Source: Microvirga sp. (lineage in GTDB: Bacteria > Pseudomonadota > Alphaproteobacteria > Rhizobiales > Beijerinckiaceae). From it: a DNA stretch of 64,000 bases. The position numbers were made by a program, and so were the translations under genes. Location of the stretch: NCBI GenBank assembly GCA_031181145.1, contig JAPSLB010000007.1, positions 62,001-126,000 on the forward strand. The letters run 5' to 3'. The notes under the pieces were generated by a model. That model saw nothing but the letters and a program-made list of their open reading frames with translations. It had not been told where the DNA came from and did no database searches. Below are positions 8,756 through 18,100 of the stretch, piece by piece; the stretch's first letter is position 1; each line of letters opens with the position of its first letter.

Positions 8756-9970
8756 ATGGACGAGAAGCTCAGCCGCAAGCTGCGGATCCTGGCCGATGCG
8801 GCGAAATACGACGCCTCCTGCTCCTCCTCCGGCACGCCGGGCCGCAAGGCCGATGTCGACGGCCTGGGCTCCACCACGGGGGCCGGGATCTGCCATGCCT
8901 ACACGCCGGACGGGCGTTGCGTGTCCCTGCTCAAGGTTCTCCTGACCAATTACTGCCTGTTCGACTGCGCCTATTGCGTCAACCGGCGCTCGTCGAACGT
9001 GAAGCGCGCGAAGTTTTCCGTCGACGAGGTGGTGACGCTCACCATCGAGTTCTACAAGCGCAATTATATCGAGGGCCTGTTTCTGTCCTCAGGGATCATC
9101 CGCTCGCCCGATTACACGATGGAGCAGATGCTGCTGGTGGCCAAGAGGCTGCGGCGGGATTACGGATTTCGCGGCTATATCCACCTGAAGACGATTCCGG
9201 AGGCGAGCCCCTGGCTGATCGAGGAGGCGGGCCTCTGGGCGGACCGCCTGTCCATCAACCTCGAGCTGCCGACGGAGAAGAGCCTGGAGCGGCTGGCGCC
9301 GGAGAAGGACGGCGCGTCCATCGAGGGCGCCATGGCGCAGATGTTCGAGCGCATCGAGGAGGCGCGCCAGGAGGGCCGCCATTTCTCCCCGGCCGGGCAG
9401 ACGACTCAAGTCATCGTGGGTGCTGACGACACGACGGATGCGGAGGTTCTGCGCACCTCCGCCAAGCTCTACGGCCATTACGACATGAAGCGCGTGTACT
9501 ATTCCGCCTTCAGCCCGATCCCGGATTCGAGCGCCGTCCTGCCGCTGAAGCCGCCGCCGCTCATGCGCGAAAGCAGGCTTTACCAGGCCGACTGGCTGAT
9601 GCGGTATTACGGCTTTCAGGCAGAGGAGATCGCCGCGAGCAGCCACAAGGGCATGCTCGACCTCGAAGTCGATCCCAAACTCGCCTGGGCCCTCAAGAAC
9701 CGGCACCTCTTTCCCGTGGACGTGAACCGCGCCGAACGCGAGATGCTGCTGCGCGTTCCGGGTCTCGGCGCCCGCGCCGTGGACAGGATCGTGGCGGCGC
9801 GCAAGCACACCACCCTGCGACTGGAGGACGTGGCGCGCCTGACCTCCGGCCTCAGGCGCGCCAAGCCCTTCCTGATCGCAGCCGATCATCACCCCAAGGC
9901 GAAGCTCGACCGGCAGGATCTGCGCGAACGCCTGATCGGGAAGCCCCGGCAACTGAGCCTCTTCGCATGA
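8756..9970 (+). CDS. Radical SAM protein linked to UdgX (putative DNA modification/repair)
   Basis: 404 residues. The radical SAM cluster motif is NYCLFDCAYCVNR (C-x3-C-x2-C, about residues 64-76), followed by a TIM-barrel-like middle with IEGLFLSSGIIRSPDYTMEQ. The C-terminus holds a helix-hairpin-helix element, LLRVPGLGARAVDRIVAAR (about 325-343), which suggests DNA binding. This is the family named for its constant pairing with a uracil-DNA-glycosylase-like protein, and indeed the stop overlaps the ATG of the UdgX gene by four bases. Spore photolyase and this family share a distant fold, so a radical-based DNA lesion reaction is plausible but not shown. Its length is normal for the family. 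Confidence 0.88.
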   Translation: MDEKLSRKLRILADAAKYDASCSSSGTPGRKADVDGLGSTTGAGICHAYTPDGRCVSLLKVLLTNYCLFDCAYCVNRRSSNVKRAKFSVDEVVTLTIEFYKRNYIEGLFLSSGIIRSPDYTMEQMLLVAKRLRRDYGFRGYIHLKTIPEASPWLIEEAGLWADRLSINLELPTEKSLERLAPEKDGASIEGAMAQMFERIEEARQEGRHFSPAGQTTQVIVGADDTTDAEVLRTSAKLYGHYDMKRVYYSAFSPIPDSSAVLPLKPPPLMRESRLYQADWLMRYYGFQAEEIAASSHKGMLDLEVDPKLAWALKNRHLFPVDVNRAEREMLLRVPGLGARAVDRIVAARKHTTLRLEDVARLTSGLRRAKPFLIAADHHPKAKLDRQDLRERLIGKPRQLSLFA

Positions 9971-11409
9971 GTCTGCACCGCATCATTCTCAAGAACGGCG
10001 CGGATCTCGACGGCTTCCGCCGGGCCGTGCGCTGGCTGATGGCCGAGGAACTCGCGCCGCAGCATACCGCCTGGTCGCTCGAGGACGCTCCAGGCCTCTT
10101 CGGCGATGACCGTTTGAGGGATGCGCCGCCGGTCCCGCTGCCGCGAAGCGTGGCGCGCCTGATCGAGCTCGGTGTGTGCCACAGCAGCCCCGAGCGCTAT
10201 GCCCTGCTCTACCAGCTCGTCTGGCGCGTGCTGAACGGCGAGCGCGATCTTCTGGAGATCGCGAGCGATCCGCTCGTGCACCGTGTCGACACGATGGCCC
10301 GCGGCGTGCGGCGCGATCTTCACAAGATGTACGCCTTCGTGCGCTTCCGCCGCATGAAGGGCGAGCATCTCGAGCGCTTCGCCGCCTGGTACGAGCCTGA
10401 GCACTTCATCCTGGAGGCCTCGGCCCCGTTCTTCATCGACCGCTTCCGGTCGCTGGACTGGACGATCCTGACCCCCATCGGCTCCATGCGCTGGGACCGG
10501 CGCGAGCTGAGCTTCGGCCCGGCTGCGCGGCGCGGGGACGCGCCGGACGAGGACAGTGTCGAGGAGGGCTGGCGCGGCTACTACGAGAGCGTGTTCAACC
10601 CTGCGCGGGTGAACCCCACCGCCATGCGCGCCGAGATGCCGAAGAAGTACTGGCGCAACCTGCCGGAAGCCGCCTCCATTCCGGGCCTGATCCAAACCGC
10701 CTCCCAACGCGTTGAGGCCATGATCGAACAGGAGGCGACCATGCCCGCCAAACGCACGCCCGAGCGCGCTCTTGAAGCCATGTGGGATCAGGAACCCAGG
10801 ACTCTTCAAGAGCTCAACGCCGTCATCGCCAAAGCGGGGCCGCTGGTGCCGGGCGCCACGCAGGCCGTGTTCGGCGAAGGGCCCGAACATGCGGATATCG
10901 TATTCGTGGGCGAGCAGCCGGGCGACCAGGAGGATCTGCAGGGCCGCCCCTTCGTGGGACCGGCCGGCAAGCTCTTCGACAGGGCCCTGAGGGAAGCCGG
11001 GATCGACCGCCGACAAGCCTATCTCACCAATGCGGTGAAGCACTTCAAATTCGAGCAGCGGGGCCATCGCCGCATTCATGCGAAGCCTACCGCAGGCGAA
11101 GTGAAACATTACCGGCCCTGGCTGATGAAGGAGCTGGAACTGGTGCGTCCCAGGCTCGTGGTGGCGCTCGGCGGAACGGCTCTTCTGGCGCTCACCGGCA
11201 AGTCGACGCCCATCTCCCGCTCGCGCGGGCGGGCGCAGTTCGGGCCTTATCGCGGCTACATCACCGTGCACCCCAGCTATCTGCTTCGCCTGCCTGACGA
11301 GGCGACGAAGCGCGAGGCCTACGCGGCTTTCCTCGACGACCTGCGGCGCATTCACGATCTGGCGGGGGCCGACCCCGAAACGGGCGAACTGCCGCTCGCG
11401 GCGGAATGA
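9967..11409 (+). CDS. DUF4130 - UdgX uracil-DNA binding fusion protein
   Basis: 480 residues. The first about 255 residues match DUF4130, the partner domain of the preceding radical SAM protein. The C-terminal about 200 residues are a family-4-like uracil-DNA glycosylase fold: GEQPGDQED (motif A), GRPFVGPAGKLFD, and HPSYLLRLP (motif B). Between them lies GHRRIHAKP. In Mycobacterium UdgX the equivalent R-loop has KRRIH, whose His becomes covalently bonded to the abasic sugar after uracil release; that His is present here. So this is probably a uracil-locking UdgX rather than a turnover UDG. It is translationally coupled to the radical SAM gene (ATGA). The fusion of both domains in one chain is a known arrangement. 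Confidence 0.88.
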   Translation: MSLHRIILKNGADLDGFRRAVRWLMAEELAPQHTAWSLEDAPGLFGDDRLRDAPPVPLPRSVARLIELGVCHSSPERYALLYQLVWRVLNGERDLLEIASDPLVHRVDTMARGVRRDLHKMYAFVRFRRMKGEHLERFAAWYEPEHFILEASAPFFIDRFRSLDWTILTPIGSMRWDRRELSFGPAARRGDAPDEDSVEEGWRGYYESVFNPARVNPTAMRAEMPKKYWRNLPEAASIPGLIQTASQRVEAMIEQEATMPAKRTPERALEAMWDQEPRTLQELNAVIAKAGPLVPGATQAVFGEGPEHADIVFVGEQPGDQEDLQGRPFVGPAGKLFDRALREAGIDRRQAYLTNAVKHFKFEQRGHRRIHAKPTAGEVKHYRPWLMKELELVRPRLVVALGGTALLALTGKSTPISRSRGRAQFGPYRGYITVHPSYLLRLPDEATKREAYAAFLDDLRRIHDLAGADPETGELPLAAE

Positions 11410-11412
11410 TCT

Positions 11413-12654
11413 TCAAGCACCCGCCGCCGAGTTTCGCCGGTGATCGAGGCGGCGCATCACCGGCGTCACCGTGATGCCGTGGAGCACGATGGACACGAGG
11501 ATGATGAAGCCCACCGTGCTCCAGAGCACGTCCGCATGGTCGAACTCCCGATGGTTCAGGCCGTAAGCGAGGTAATAGATCGAGCCGAGCCCACGAATCC
11601 CGAAGAAGCTGATCGCCAGTTTCTCGCCTAGTGGGGGGTTGGTGCCGATCAGCCCGACCCAGCCGGCAAGCGGCCGGACCACGAACAGCGCCAGCAGGCC
11701 GAAGGCCGCCACGTCCCAGCTCAGGGCTCGGAACAGCTGACCGGCCGTCATCGCGCCGCCGAAGAGCACGAGCAGCGCCATCATGAGGAGGCGCTCGAGC
11801 TCCTCGGCGAAATCGTGCAGCTTCTCGTGATAGGAATCCTCCCGGTTCGTGGCGCGCAGGGCCAGAGCGGCGACGAAGACGGCGAGAAAGCCGTAGCCCT
11901 TCACCATCTCGGTTGCGCCGTAGGCCAGGCACGTGATGCCGAGCGCCACGAAGCCCGAGCCCGTCCGCGAGAGCTTGGCCCGGTTCGGCAGATGGAAGGT
12001 GAGCCAGCCGAGAAGGCGGCCGACCCCATAGCCCATGGCGATGCCCACCCCGATCTTCCACAGCACCGCATAGGCGAGCCACCCCGTCAAGCTCTCGATA
12101 CTGATCCCTTGCACGAGGGAGAGGGCGAGCAGGATGAACGGAAAGGCCAAGCCGTCGTTGAGCCCGGCTTCGGACGTGAGCGTGAAGCGCACCTCGTCCT
12201 CCCGCCCGCCTCCGGGCGGCCCGACCTGCACGTCGCTCGCGAGCACCGGATCGGTCGGGGCCAGGGCGCCCGCCAGCAGGACCGCGGAGGCCACGCTCAG
12301 GCCCAGGAGGCTGTAGCCGAACCAGGCAAGGCCCAGAATCGTAAGCGGCATGGAGATTCCGAGCAGCCGCCAGGTGAGCCTCCACCGTCCCCACCCGAAG
12401 GGCCGGTCGATCTTGAGCCCCGCTCCCATGAGCGAGATGATCACGACCAGTTCGCTCACGTGCTCGACGAGAGCCAGCTCCTCCATGGGATGAGGAAGGA
12501 CGCCCGGCAGCCCCGGAATGGCGAAGATGAGCGCTCCCAGGCCTACACAGAAGATCGGCAGGGACAGAGGCAGCTCTTTCAGGACCATGGGAAGCCAGGC
12601 CGTCAGCAGGACGACGACCCCAAAGCTTGCCAGGACGACGACATAAGCACTCAT
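11413..12654 (-). CDS. CPA1-type cation:proton antiporter
   Basis: About 413 residues with roughly 12 hydrophobic helices. The key membrane motif is ALAPTDPVLASDVQVG (the TDP of CPA1 NhaP-type exchangers) followed by LTSEAGLNDGLAFPF, with the conserved acidic ND pair that carries cation and proton. Such proteins swap cytoplasmic Na+ or K+ for protons. I place the start at ATG 12654; an upstream GTG at 12690 would add 12 residues but neither has a clear ribosome-binding site. The gene is divergent from PBP1A, with the CtrA-type box between them, and its end lies four bases after the end of the convergent UdgX gene. Confidence 0.88.
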   Translation of the reverse strand: MSAYVVVLASFGVVVLLTAWLPMVLKELPLSLPIFCVGLGALIFAIPGLPGVLPHPMEELALVEHVSELVVIISLMGAGLKIDRPFGWGRWRLTWRLLGISMPLTILGLAWFGYSLLGLSVASAVLLAGALAPTDPVLASDVQVGPPGGGREDEVRFTLTSEAGLNDGLAFPFILLALSLVQGISIESLTGWLAYAVLWKIGVGIAMGYGVGRLLGWLTFHLPNRAKLSRTGSGFVALGITCLAYGATEMVKGYGFLAVFVAALALRATNREDSYHEKLHDFAEELERLLMMALLVLFGGAMTAGQLFRALSWDVAAFGLLALFVVRPLAGWVGLIGTNPPLGEKLAISFFGIRGLGSIYYLAYGLNHREFDHADVLWSTVGFIILVSIVLHGITVTPVMRRLDHRRNSAAGA

Positions 12655-12703
12655 AGGGCAGCGAACGCTGTGCAGACTCGGCAGTTCCACAGTTCTCAGG
12701 GGG

Positions 12704-12718
12704 TTAACCGCCCCTTAA
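12704..12718 (+). promoter_or_regulatory. CtrA-type binding box (TTAA-N7-TTAA)
   Basis: TTAACCGCCCCTTAA is an exact match to the alphaproteobacterial CtrA consensus TTAA-N7-TTAA. It lies in the divergent region between the antiporter (start 12654) and PBP1A (start 12905), where it could control either gene. CtrA is the cell-cycle master regulator of this class. Confidence 0.6.
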
Positions 12719-12904
12719 ACCGCCACAATTAGGGTGCTCCAGAGCATCAAGGCCGGAATCGAACCGGCGGAGATTGAATGCGGGGTTGAGAGAAACGTGG
12801 CGAACGGACGTGACCGGCGGGAGCCGGTTTTCGATGCGCCAGCCGCCGAAGCGGGGGAGCTGGACTTTCACCTCTCGCCCGAAGACCGGGCAGGGGGACC
12901 ATCC

Positions 12905-14929
12905 ATGGCAAGACGGCGTAGCTCGAGGCGCGACGACGAAAGGCCGCTGCGCCGTGGTTCCCGCCCCAGAAAAACCAAGCGCAAGGGACGCTCCTTCCTG
13001 GGCAAGCTGGTCTATGCGGGTGTCGTCCTCGGCCTCTGGGGCATCATCGCCGTCGGCGGCATCGTGGCCTATTACGCGTCTCAATTGCCGCCCATCGACC
13101 AGCTCACCGTTCCGAAGCGTCCGCCGAACATCGCCATCATGGCCAGCGACGGCTCGCTGATCACGAATCGCGGCGAGACGGGCGGGCGCACCGTCACCTT
13201 GAAGGAGCTGCCGCCCTATCTGCCGAAGGCCTTCGTGGCCATCGAGGACCGCCGCTTCTATGACCATTTCGGCATAGATCCGATGGGCATTGCCCGCGCG
13301 GCCTACCGCAATCTTGCCCATTCCGGCGGCCTGCAGGGCGGCTCCACGCTGACGCAGCAGCTTGCCAAGAATCTCTTCCTCACCCAGGAGCGCACCGCCT
13401 CGCGCAAGATCCAGGAGGCGATCCTCGCTCTCTGGCTTGAGCGCAACTATTCGAAGGACCAGATCCTCGAACTCTATCTCAACCGCGTCTATTTCGGCGC
13501 GGGCGCCTATGGCGTCGAGGCCGCCGCCCAGCGCTATTATGGAAAGTCCGCACGTCACGTATCGCTCTCGGAAGCCGCCGTGCTCGCGGGCCTCGTTCAA
13601 TCGCCCTCGCGCCTTGCGCCCAATCGCAACCCGGAAGGGGCGAAGGCCCGAGCGCAGCTCGTGATCGCGGCGATGAACGAACTCGGCTTCATCACGCCGG
13701 ACATGACCAAGACCGCTCTGGGTCAGCCCGCCGAGCCCGTACGCCCGAACGGGGCGGGCTCCGCCAATTACGCAGCCGATTACGTGATGGACGTTCTCGA
13801 CGATTTCGTCGGCACCATCGACACGGATATCGCGGTCTTCACCACCATCGATCCCAAGCTGCAGGCCGCCGCCGAGCGGGTGCTGGTGGACGAGCTCAAC
13901 GCCAAAGGCCAGAAATTCAACGTCAGCCAGGGCGCTGTCGTGGCCATGAGGCCCGACGGCGGCGTTCAGGCCCTGGTCGGCGGCCGCAATTACGAGGCGA
14001 GCCAGTTCAACCGGGCCACCGCCGCCCGCCGTCAGCCGGGCTCGGCCTTCAAGCCCTTCGTGTTTCTGACCGCCATCGAGCGGGGCTATACGCCGGACAT
14101 GGTCATGGAGGACGCCCCCGTCAGCTACGGCGGCTGGAATCCCAAGAACTACGACCGCAAGTATCGCGGGCCGGTCACCCTGCGCGACGCCCTGGCGCTG
14201 TCCCTGAACACCATCGCCGTCAAGCTCAACATGGAGGTCGGGCCGAAGAATGTGGCGCAGACGGCGCAGCGGCTCGGCATCACGTCGCCGCTCCAGGCGA
14301 ACGGCTCCCTCGCGCTCGGCACCTCTGAGGTGACGCCGCTTGAGCTCGTGAGCGCCTATGCGGCCTTCGCGAATGGCGGCACCGGGGTGACGCCCTACGT
14401 GATCAGCGAGGTGAAGACCCTCGACGGCAAGATCATCTACAAGCGCCCGGCCTCCGCCGGCGGCCTCGGCCGCGTCATGGATCCGTCCGCGGTCGCGCTG
14501 ATGAACGAGATGATGCACCACACCTTCGTGATCGGCACGGCCAGGGCAGCGCAGATCCCCGGCTGGCCGATGGCCGGAAAGACCGGCACGACCAACGATT
14601 ACAAGGATGCGTGGTTCATCGGCTTCACGGGCAATCTCGTGGCCGGCGTCTGGCTCGGCAACGACGACGGTGCGCTCACCAAGCGGGTCAGCGGCGGCAA
14701 CCTGCCGAGGGAGGTCTGGCACGATTTCATGCAGATCGCCCTGAAGGACAAGCAACCCGTACCCCTGCCGGGCCTCGAGCGCTTCCGGGACGACGTGCCC
14801 GTGGCCGGCTCAGGCGCCGATCCGCGCTATGCCAACGCAGGCGCCGGCGACACGGCCTGGGCTCAACCGCAGCCTCAGCGCCGCGTCGCGCGCGAAAAGA
14901 ACTTCTTCGAGAAGCTGTTCGGACTCTAG
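12905..14929 (+). CDS. Penicillin-binding protein 1A (bifunctional glycosyltransferase-transpeptidase)
   Basis: 674 residues, class A PBP. A basic N-terminal tail (MARRRSSRRDD) and one membrane anchor (about 34-58) lead to the GT51 domain with EDRRFYDHFG, GGSTLTQQLAKNLFL, RKIQEAILALWLER and KDQILELYLNRVYFG. The transpeptidase domain has QPGSAFKPF (SxxK nucleophile), SLN and MAGKTGTTND (KTG). It polymerises and crosslinks peptidoglycan at the periplasmic face. The ATG at 12905 has a GGGG ribosome-binding sequence 8 nt upstream and begins the typical Arg-rich tail; the open frame before it is unrelated. A CtrA-type box lies 190 bases upstream, hinting at cell-cycle control. The C-terminal linker is short and degenerate as in related alphaproteobacteria. 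Confidence 0.93.
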   Translation: MARRRSSRRDDERPLRRGSRPRKTKRKGRSFLGKLVYAGVVLGLWGIIAVGGIVAYYASQLPPIDQLTVPKRPPNIAIMASDGSLITNRGETGGRTVTLKELPPYLPKAFVAIEDRRFYDHFGIDPMGIARAAYRNLAHSGGLQGGSTLTQQLAKNLFLTQERTASRKIQEAILALWLERNYSKDQILELYLNRVYFGAGAYGVEAAAQRYYGKSARHVSLSEAAVLAGLVQSPSRLAPNRNPEGAKARAQLVIAAMNELGFITPDMTKTALGQPAEPVRPNGAGSANYAADYVMDVLDDFVGTIDTDIAVFTTIDPKLQAAAERVLVDELNAKGQKFNVSQGAVVAMRPDGGVQALVGGRNYEASQFNRATAARRQPGSAFKPFVFLTAIERGYTPDMVMEDAPVSYGGWNPKNYDRKYRGPVTLRDALALSLNTIAVKLNMEVGPKNVAQTAQRLGITSPLQANGSLALGTSEVTPLELVSAYAAFANGGTGVTPYVISEVKTLDGKIIYKRPASAGGLGRVMDPSAVALMNEMMHHTFVIGTARAAQIPGWPMAGKTGTTNDYKDAWFIGFTGNLVAGVWLGNDDGALTKRVSGGNLPREVWHDFMQIALKDKQPVPLPGLERFRDDVPVAGSGADPRYANAGAGDTAWAQPQPQRRVAREKNFFEKLFGL

Positions 14930-14942
14930 GATCCCATCCCAG

Positions 14943-14973
14943 GCTTTTCCGCAATTCGACTTTGCGGAAAAGC
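14943..14973. repeat. 12-bp perfect inverted repeat after PBP1A
   Basis: GCTTTTCCGCAA (14943-14954), a 7-base loop, TTGCGGAAAAGC (14962-14973), starting 14 bases after the PBP1A stop. A hairpin here could end transcription, but there is no T-tract on either strand, so it may rather be a factor-dependent terminator or a small dispersed repeat. Confidence 0.6.
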
Positions 14974-15159
14974 AAAAATGTGCGGCGGGATCCCTAACCC
15001 ACTGAAAAGAAACGATATTAAATCCATCCAAGGGCGTAGGCTGCCAAGTCCTTCTAGAAACTCTCTTTTCAAGGAGTAGTGGCTCCCGCCCAATTGTTTA
15101 GATCTGATCTATCCGGCCCGGATGCACCTTCCGGGAACATAGCCGAACAGGGGGCTTTC

Positions 15160-18100
15160 ATGGATAGGTCTGATCTCGAGGACATTCTGATCGACGCTCA
15201 ACTGGACCTCGGAGCGGCTGAGAGCGACGTCCTCTCCGTGGCCGACGAAGACGAGCCGGTGACGATCGCAGGCATGGGGATCCAATCCGTCATCCGCGGA
15301 GACGAGGACGACAACGTCCTGGGGAACGCGGCGAGCACCTCGCCCCAGACGATCTACGGCGGCTGGGGCGACGACATCCTGTGGGGCGGGCTGGGAGACG
15401 ATCAGCTCCGCGGCGAGGGTGACAGCGACCGGCTCGTCGGCGGTGCCGGCAACGACCTCCTGGACGGAGGCGAGGGCTTCGACACGGTCGATTACCACTC
15501 CGAGACAGGAAGCCTGGGCATCGTCGTGAACCTCGGCAGCACGGCGTTCACCCTCGGTTCCACGACCTACCAGTCCATGACCGGAACCGACACATGGGGC
15601 CATCTCGATACCTATGTCAGCATCGAGATGGTGTATGGCTCCGTCCATAACGACTACATCTCCGCTGCCGGCTCCTCGACGGCAGGGATCTTCGACGGCG
15701 GCGCGGGGGATGACACGATCACCGGCGGCGGAGCCCACCACACGCTCGTCGGCGGGGCGGGCAACGACGTTCTCTCCGGCGGAACCGTGGCGTTCTGGGG
15801 CAGCTCCCCGGTCCATGTCACCTTCGGCTCCTTCGGAAACGGAACGGCAACCGGCCAAGGGGAGGACACCCTTCTTTCCGTCTTCCGTGTCATCGGCAGC
15901 AGCGGCAACGACACGATCCGGGCCGGAGACTCGGACCTTGCGGTCGACGGCGGTCAGGGGAACGACATCATTTACACCGGAGGCGGACGGGACACCGTCT
16001 GGGCGACGTCGGGAGCCGATACGGTCTACGGATCGGCAGGCAACGACACGATCTGGGGAAGCGCAAGCACCGTCCTCAGCTACGAGACCTATACGAGGGG
16101 CAGGATCGTCGCCACCTTGGGCAGCACCGGACGCGTCGACCTCTCCTTCGGGGGCGCCACGCTCTGGACCCAGCAGATCAGCCAGATCAGGACCCTGATC
16201 GGAACGTCCTTCGACGACATCATCCAGGCCGGGATCAATCCCGTGTCGCTCAGCGGCGGCGACGGCAACGACAGGCTCTACGGCGATTTCGGCAGCGACC
16301 TGCTGGACGGAGGATCGGGAGACGATCTTCTGGTCGGCGGCTTCGGCACGAACACCCTGATCGGCGGCGCCGGCAACGACACCCTGGACGGCAGCTATTC
16401 CGGCAATACCGACAGGATGATCGGCGGCGCCGGGAACGACCTGTACCGGCGCGATTCCGTCAACGACGTGATCATCGAGGAAGAGGACGGCGGGATCGAC
16501 ACGGTCGAGACGCGGGTCCATTACACGCTTGACGCCTGGATCGAGAACGCGACCGCCGTCGGTCCGAGCGCCGTCAACCTCACCGGCAATGCCCTCGACA
16601 ACGTCCTGATAGGAAACGACGCGGCCAATATCCTGCGCGGCGGCGCCGGCAACGACACGATGATCGGCGGCGCGGGCGACGATGTCTACTACATCGACGA
16701 TCTCGACGACCTGCCGATCGAGCTCGACGGCCTCGCCGGCGGCAACGACACCGCCTACATCTCGGTGAGGAACTTCGACGGGAGCAAGCTCGCGAACATC
16801 GAGAACATCGTCCTGGTCGGCGACGGCAGCATCGGGAACGGCAGCAACCAGGCGCCCGTCATCGGCGGCGCTTCCGAACCCGTCACCCTGACGGTCCAGG
16901 ATACGGGCCTCGTTTCGCCCTTCTCGTCCGTGACGATCACGGACGACAGCCCGAGCGTCACCGTGTCCATCCAGATCGATACGGGCACCAGGGGGGACAC
17001 GGTCGGCTGGTTCGAGAACTTAAGCGGCGGCAGCTACGATCCCGCAACCCATACCTACACGATCACCGGCACCGCGGCGCAGGTCACGGCCGCCATCCAG
17101 GCGCTGCAGTTCAACCCGCTCGACAGGCCCCACGATGCGGTCGGAACGGTCTGGCATACGAACTTCACGATCCGGGTCATCGACAGCCAGGGCCTCGGAG
17201 GAACGTCGAATTCCAACATCTCGGTGGAATCCGTCGCGGCGAACCGTGCTCCCACCCTCTCCATCGTCTACAGGGATCACAGAATCGCCGACGACGAGAA
17301 CACGAACCTCATTGCGCCCTTCACGGGGATTACGCTCGGCGACACCAATGAGAACGACCTCCTGACCGTCCGGATTACCCTGGATATGGCCAGCAAGGGC
17401 GTCCTCGTCCCTGTCGAGGGCGGCACCTATGATGCGGAGACGGGCGTCTTTACCGTAACGGGGACGCTCCAGCAGGTTCAGGCGGCGGTCCGGGCCCTGC
17501 GGTTCAACCCGACCGATCGTCCCGATGCGCCGAACGGCAGCATCGAAGCCACCAACTTCTTCATCACCGTGACGGATGCGGGAGGCCTGACCGTCGGCCC
17601 GACCTTCGCCGGCCGCGTCTATTCCGAGCATTACGGGAACGAGAATCCGACAGCCCCCGTCCTCTCAGGCGGATCGACGACGGATCACGTCCTTGCGGGA
17701 ACTCAGGTGGGGACGCTCTCGGCCACCGATCCCAATGGAGACGCTCTCACCTTCACCTTCGGCAACGGCAGCACCGTCAGCGGCGACGGCCGCTTCGAGA
17801 TCGTGAACGGAGCCGTCAGGGTCCGGGACCCGAGCCTCATCCAGGTCTCCGAAGCCACGACCTTCACCTATACGGTCGTGGTGTCGGACGGCCGCGGCGG
17901 AACCGCGACGAGCGACATCGCGATCACGGTGGCGGACGTCAACAAGGCGCCGGCGAACGTGAGGCTGTCCGGCTCGCTCGTCGCCGAGAACAGCGACATC
18001 GGCCACGTCATCGGGTCGCTGTCGGCGACGGATGCCAATGGGGATGCGTTGACCTACACTCTGCTCGACGATGCCGACGGCAAGGTCGAGCTGGTCGGCA

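Noticed and set aside
12704..14755. A minus-strand frame of about 683 codons opposite PBP1A
   Set aside because: Shadow frame of a gene with complete PBP motifs.
15109..16521. Minus-strand frames of up to 470 codons opposite the RTX gene
   Set aside because: Arise from GGxGxD coding repeats read backwards; no independent evidence.
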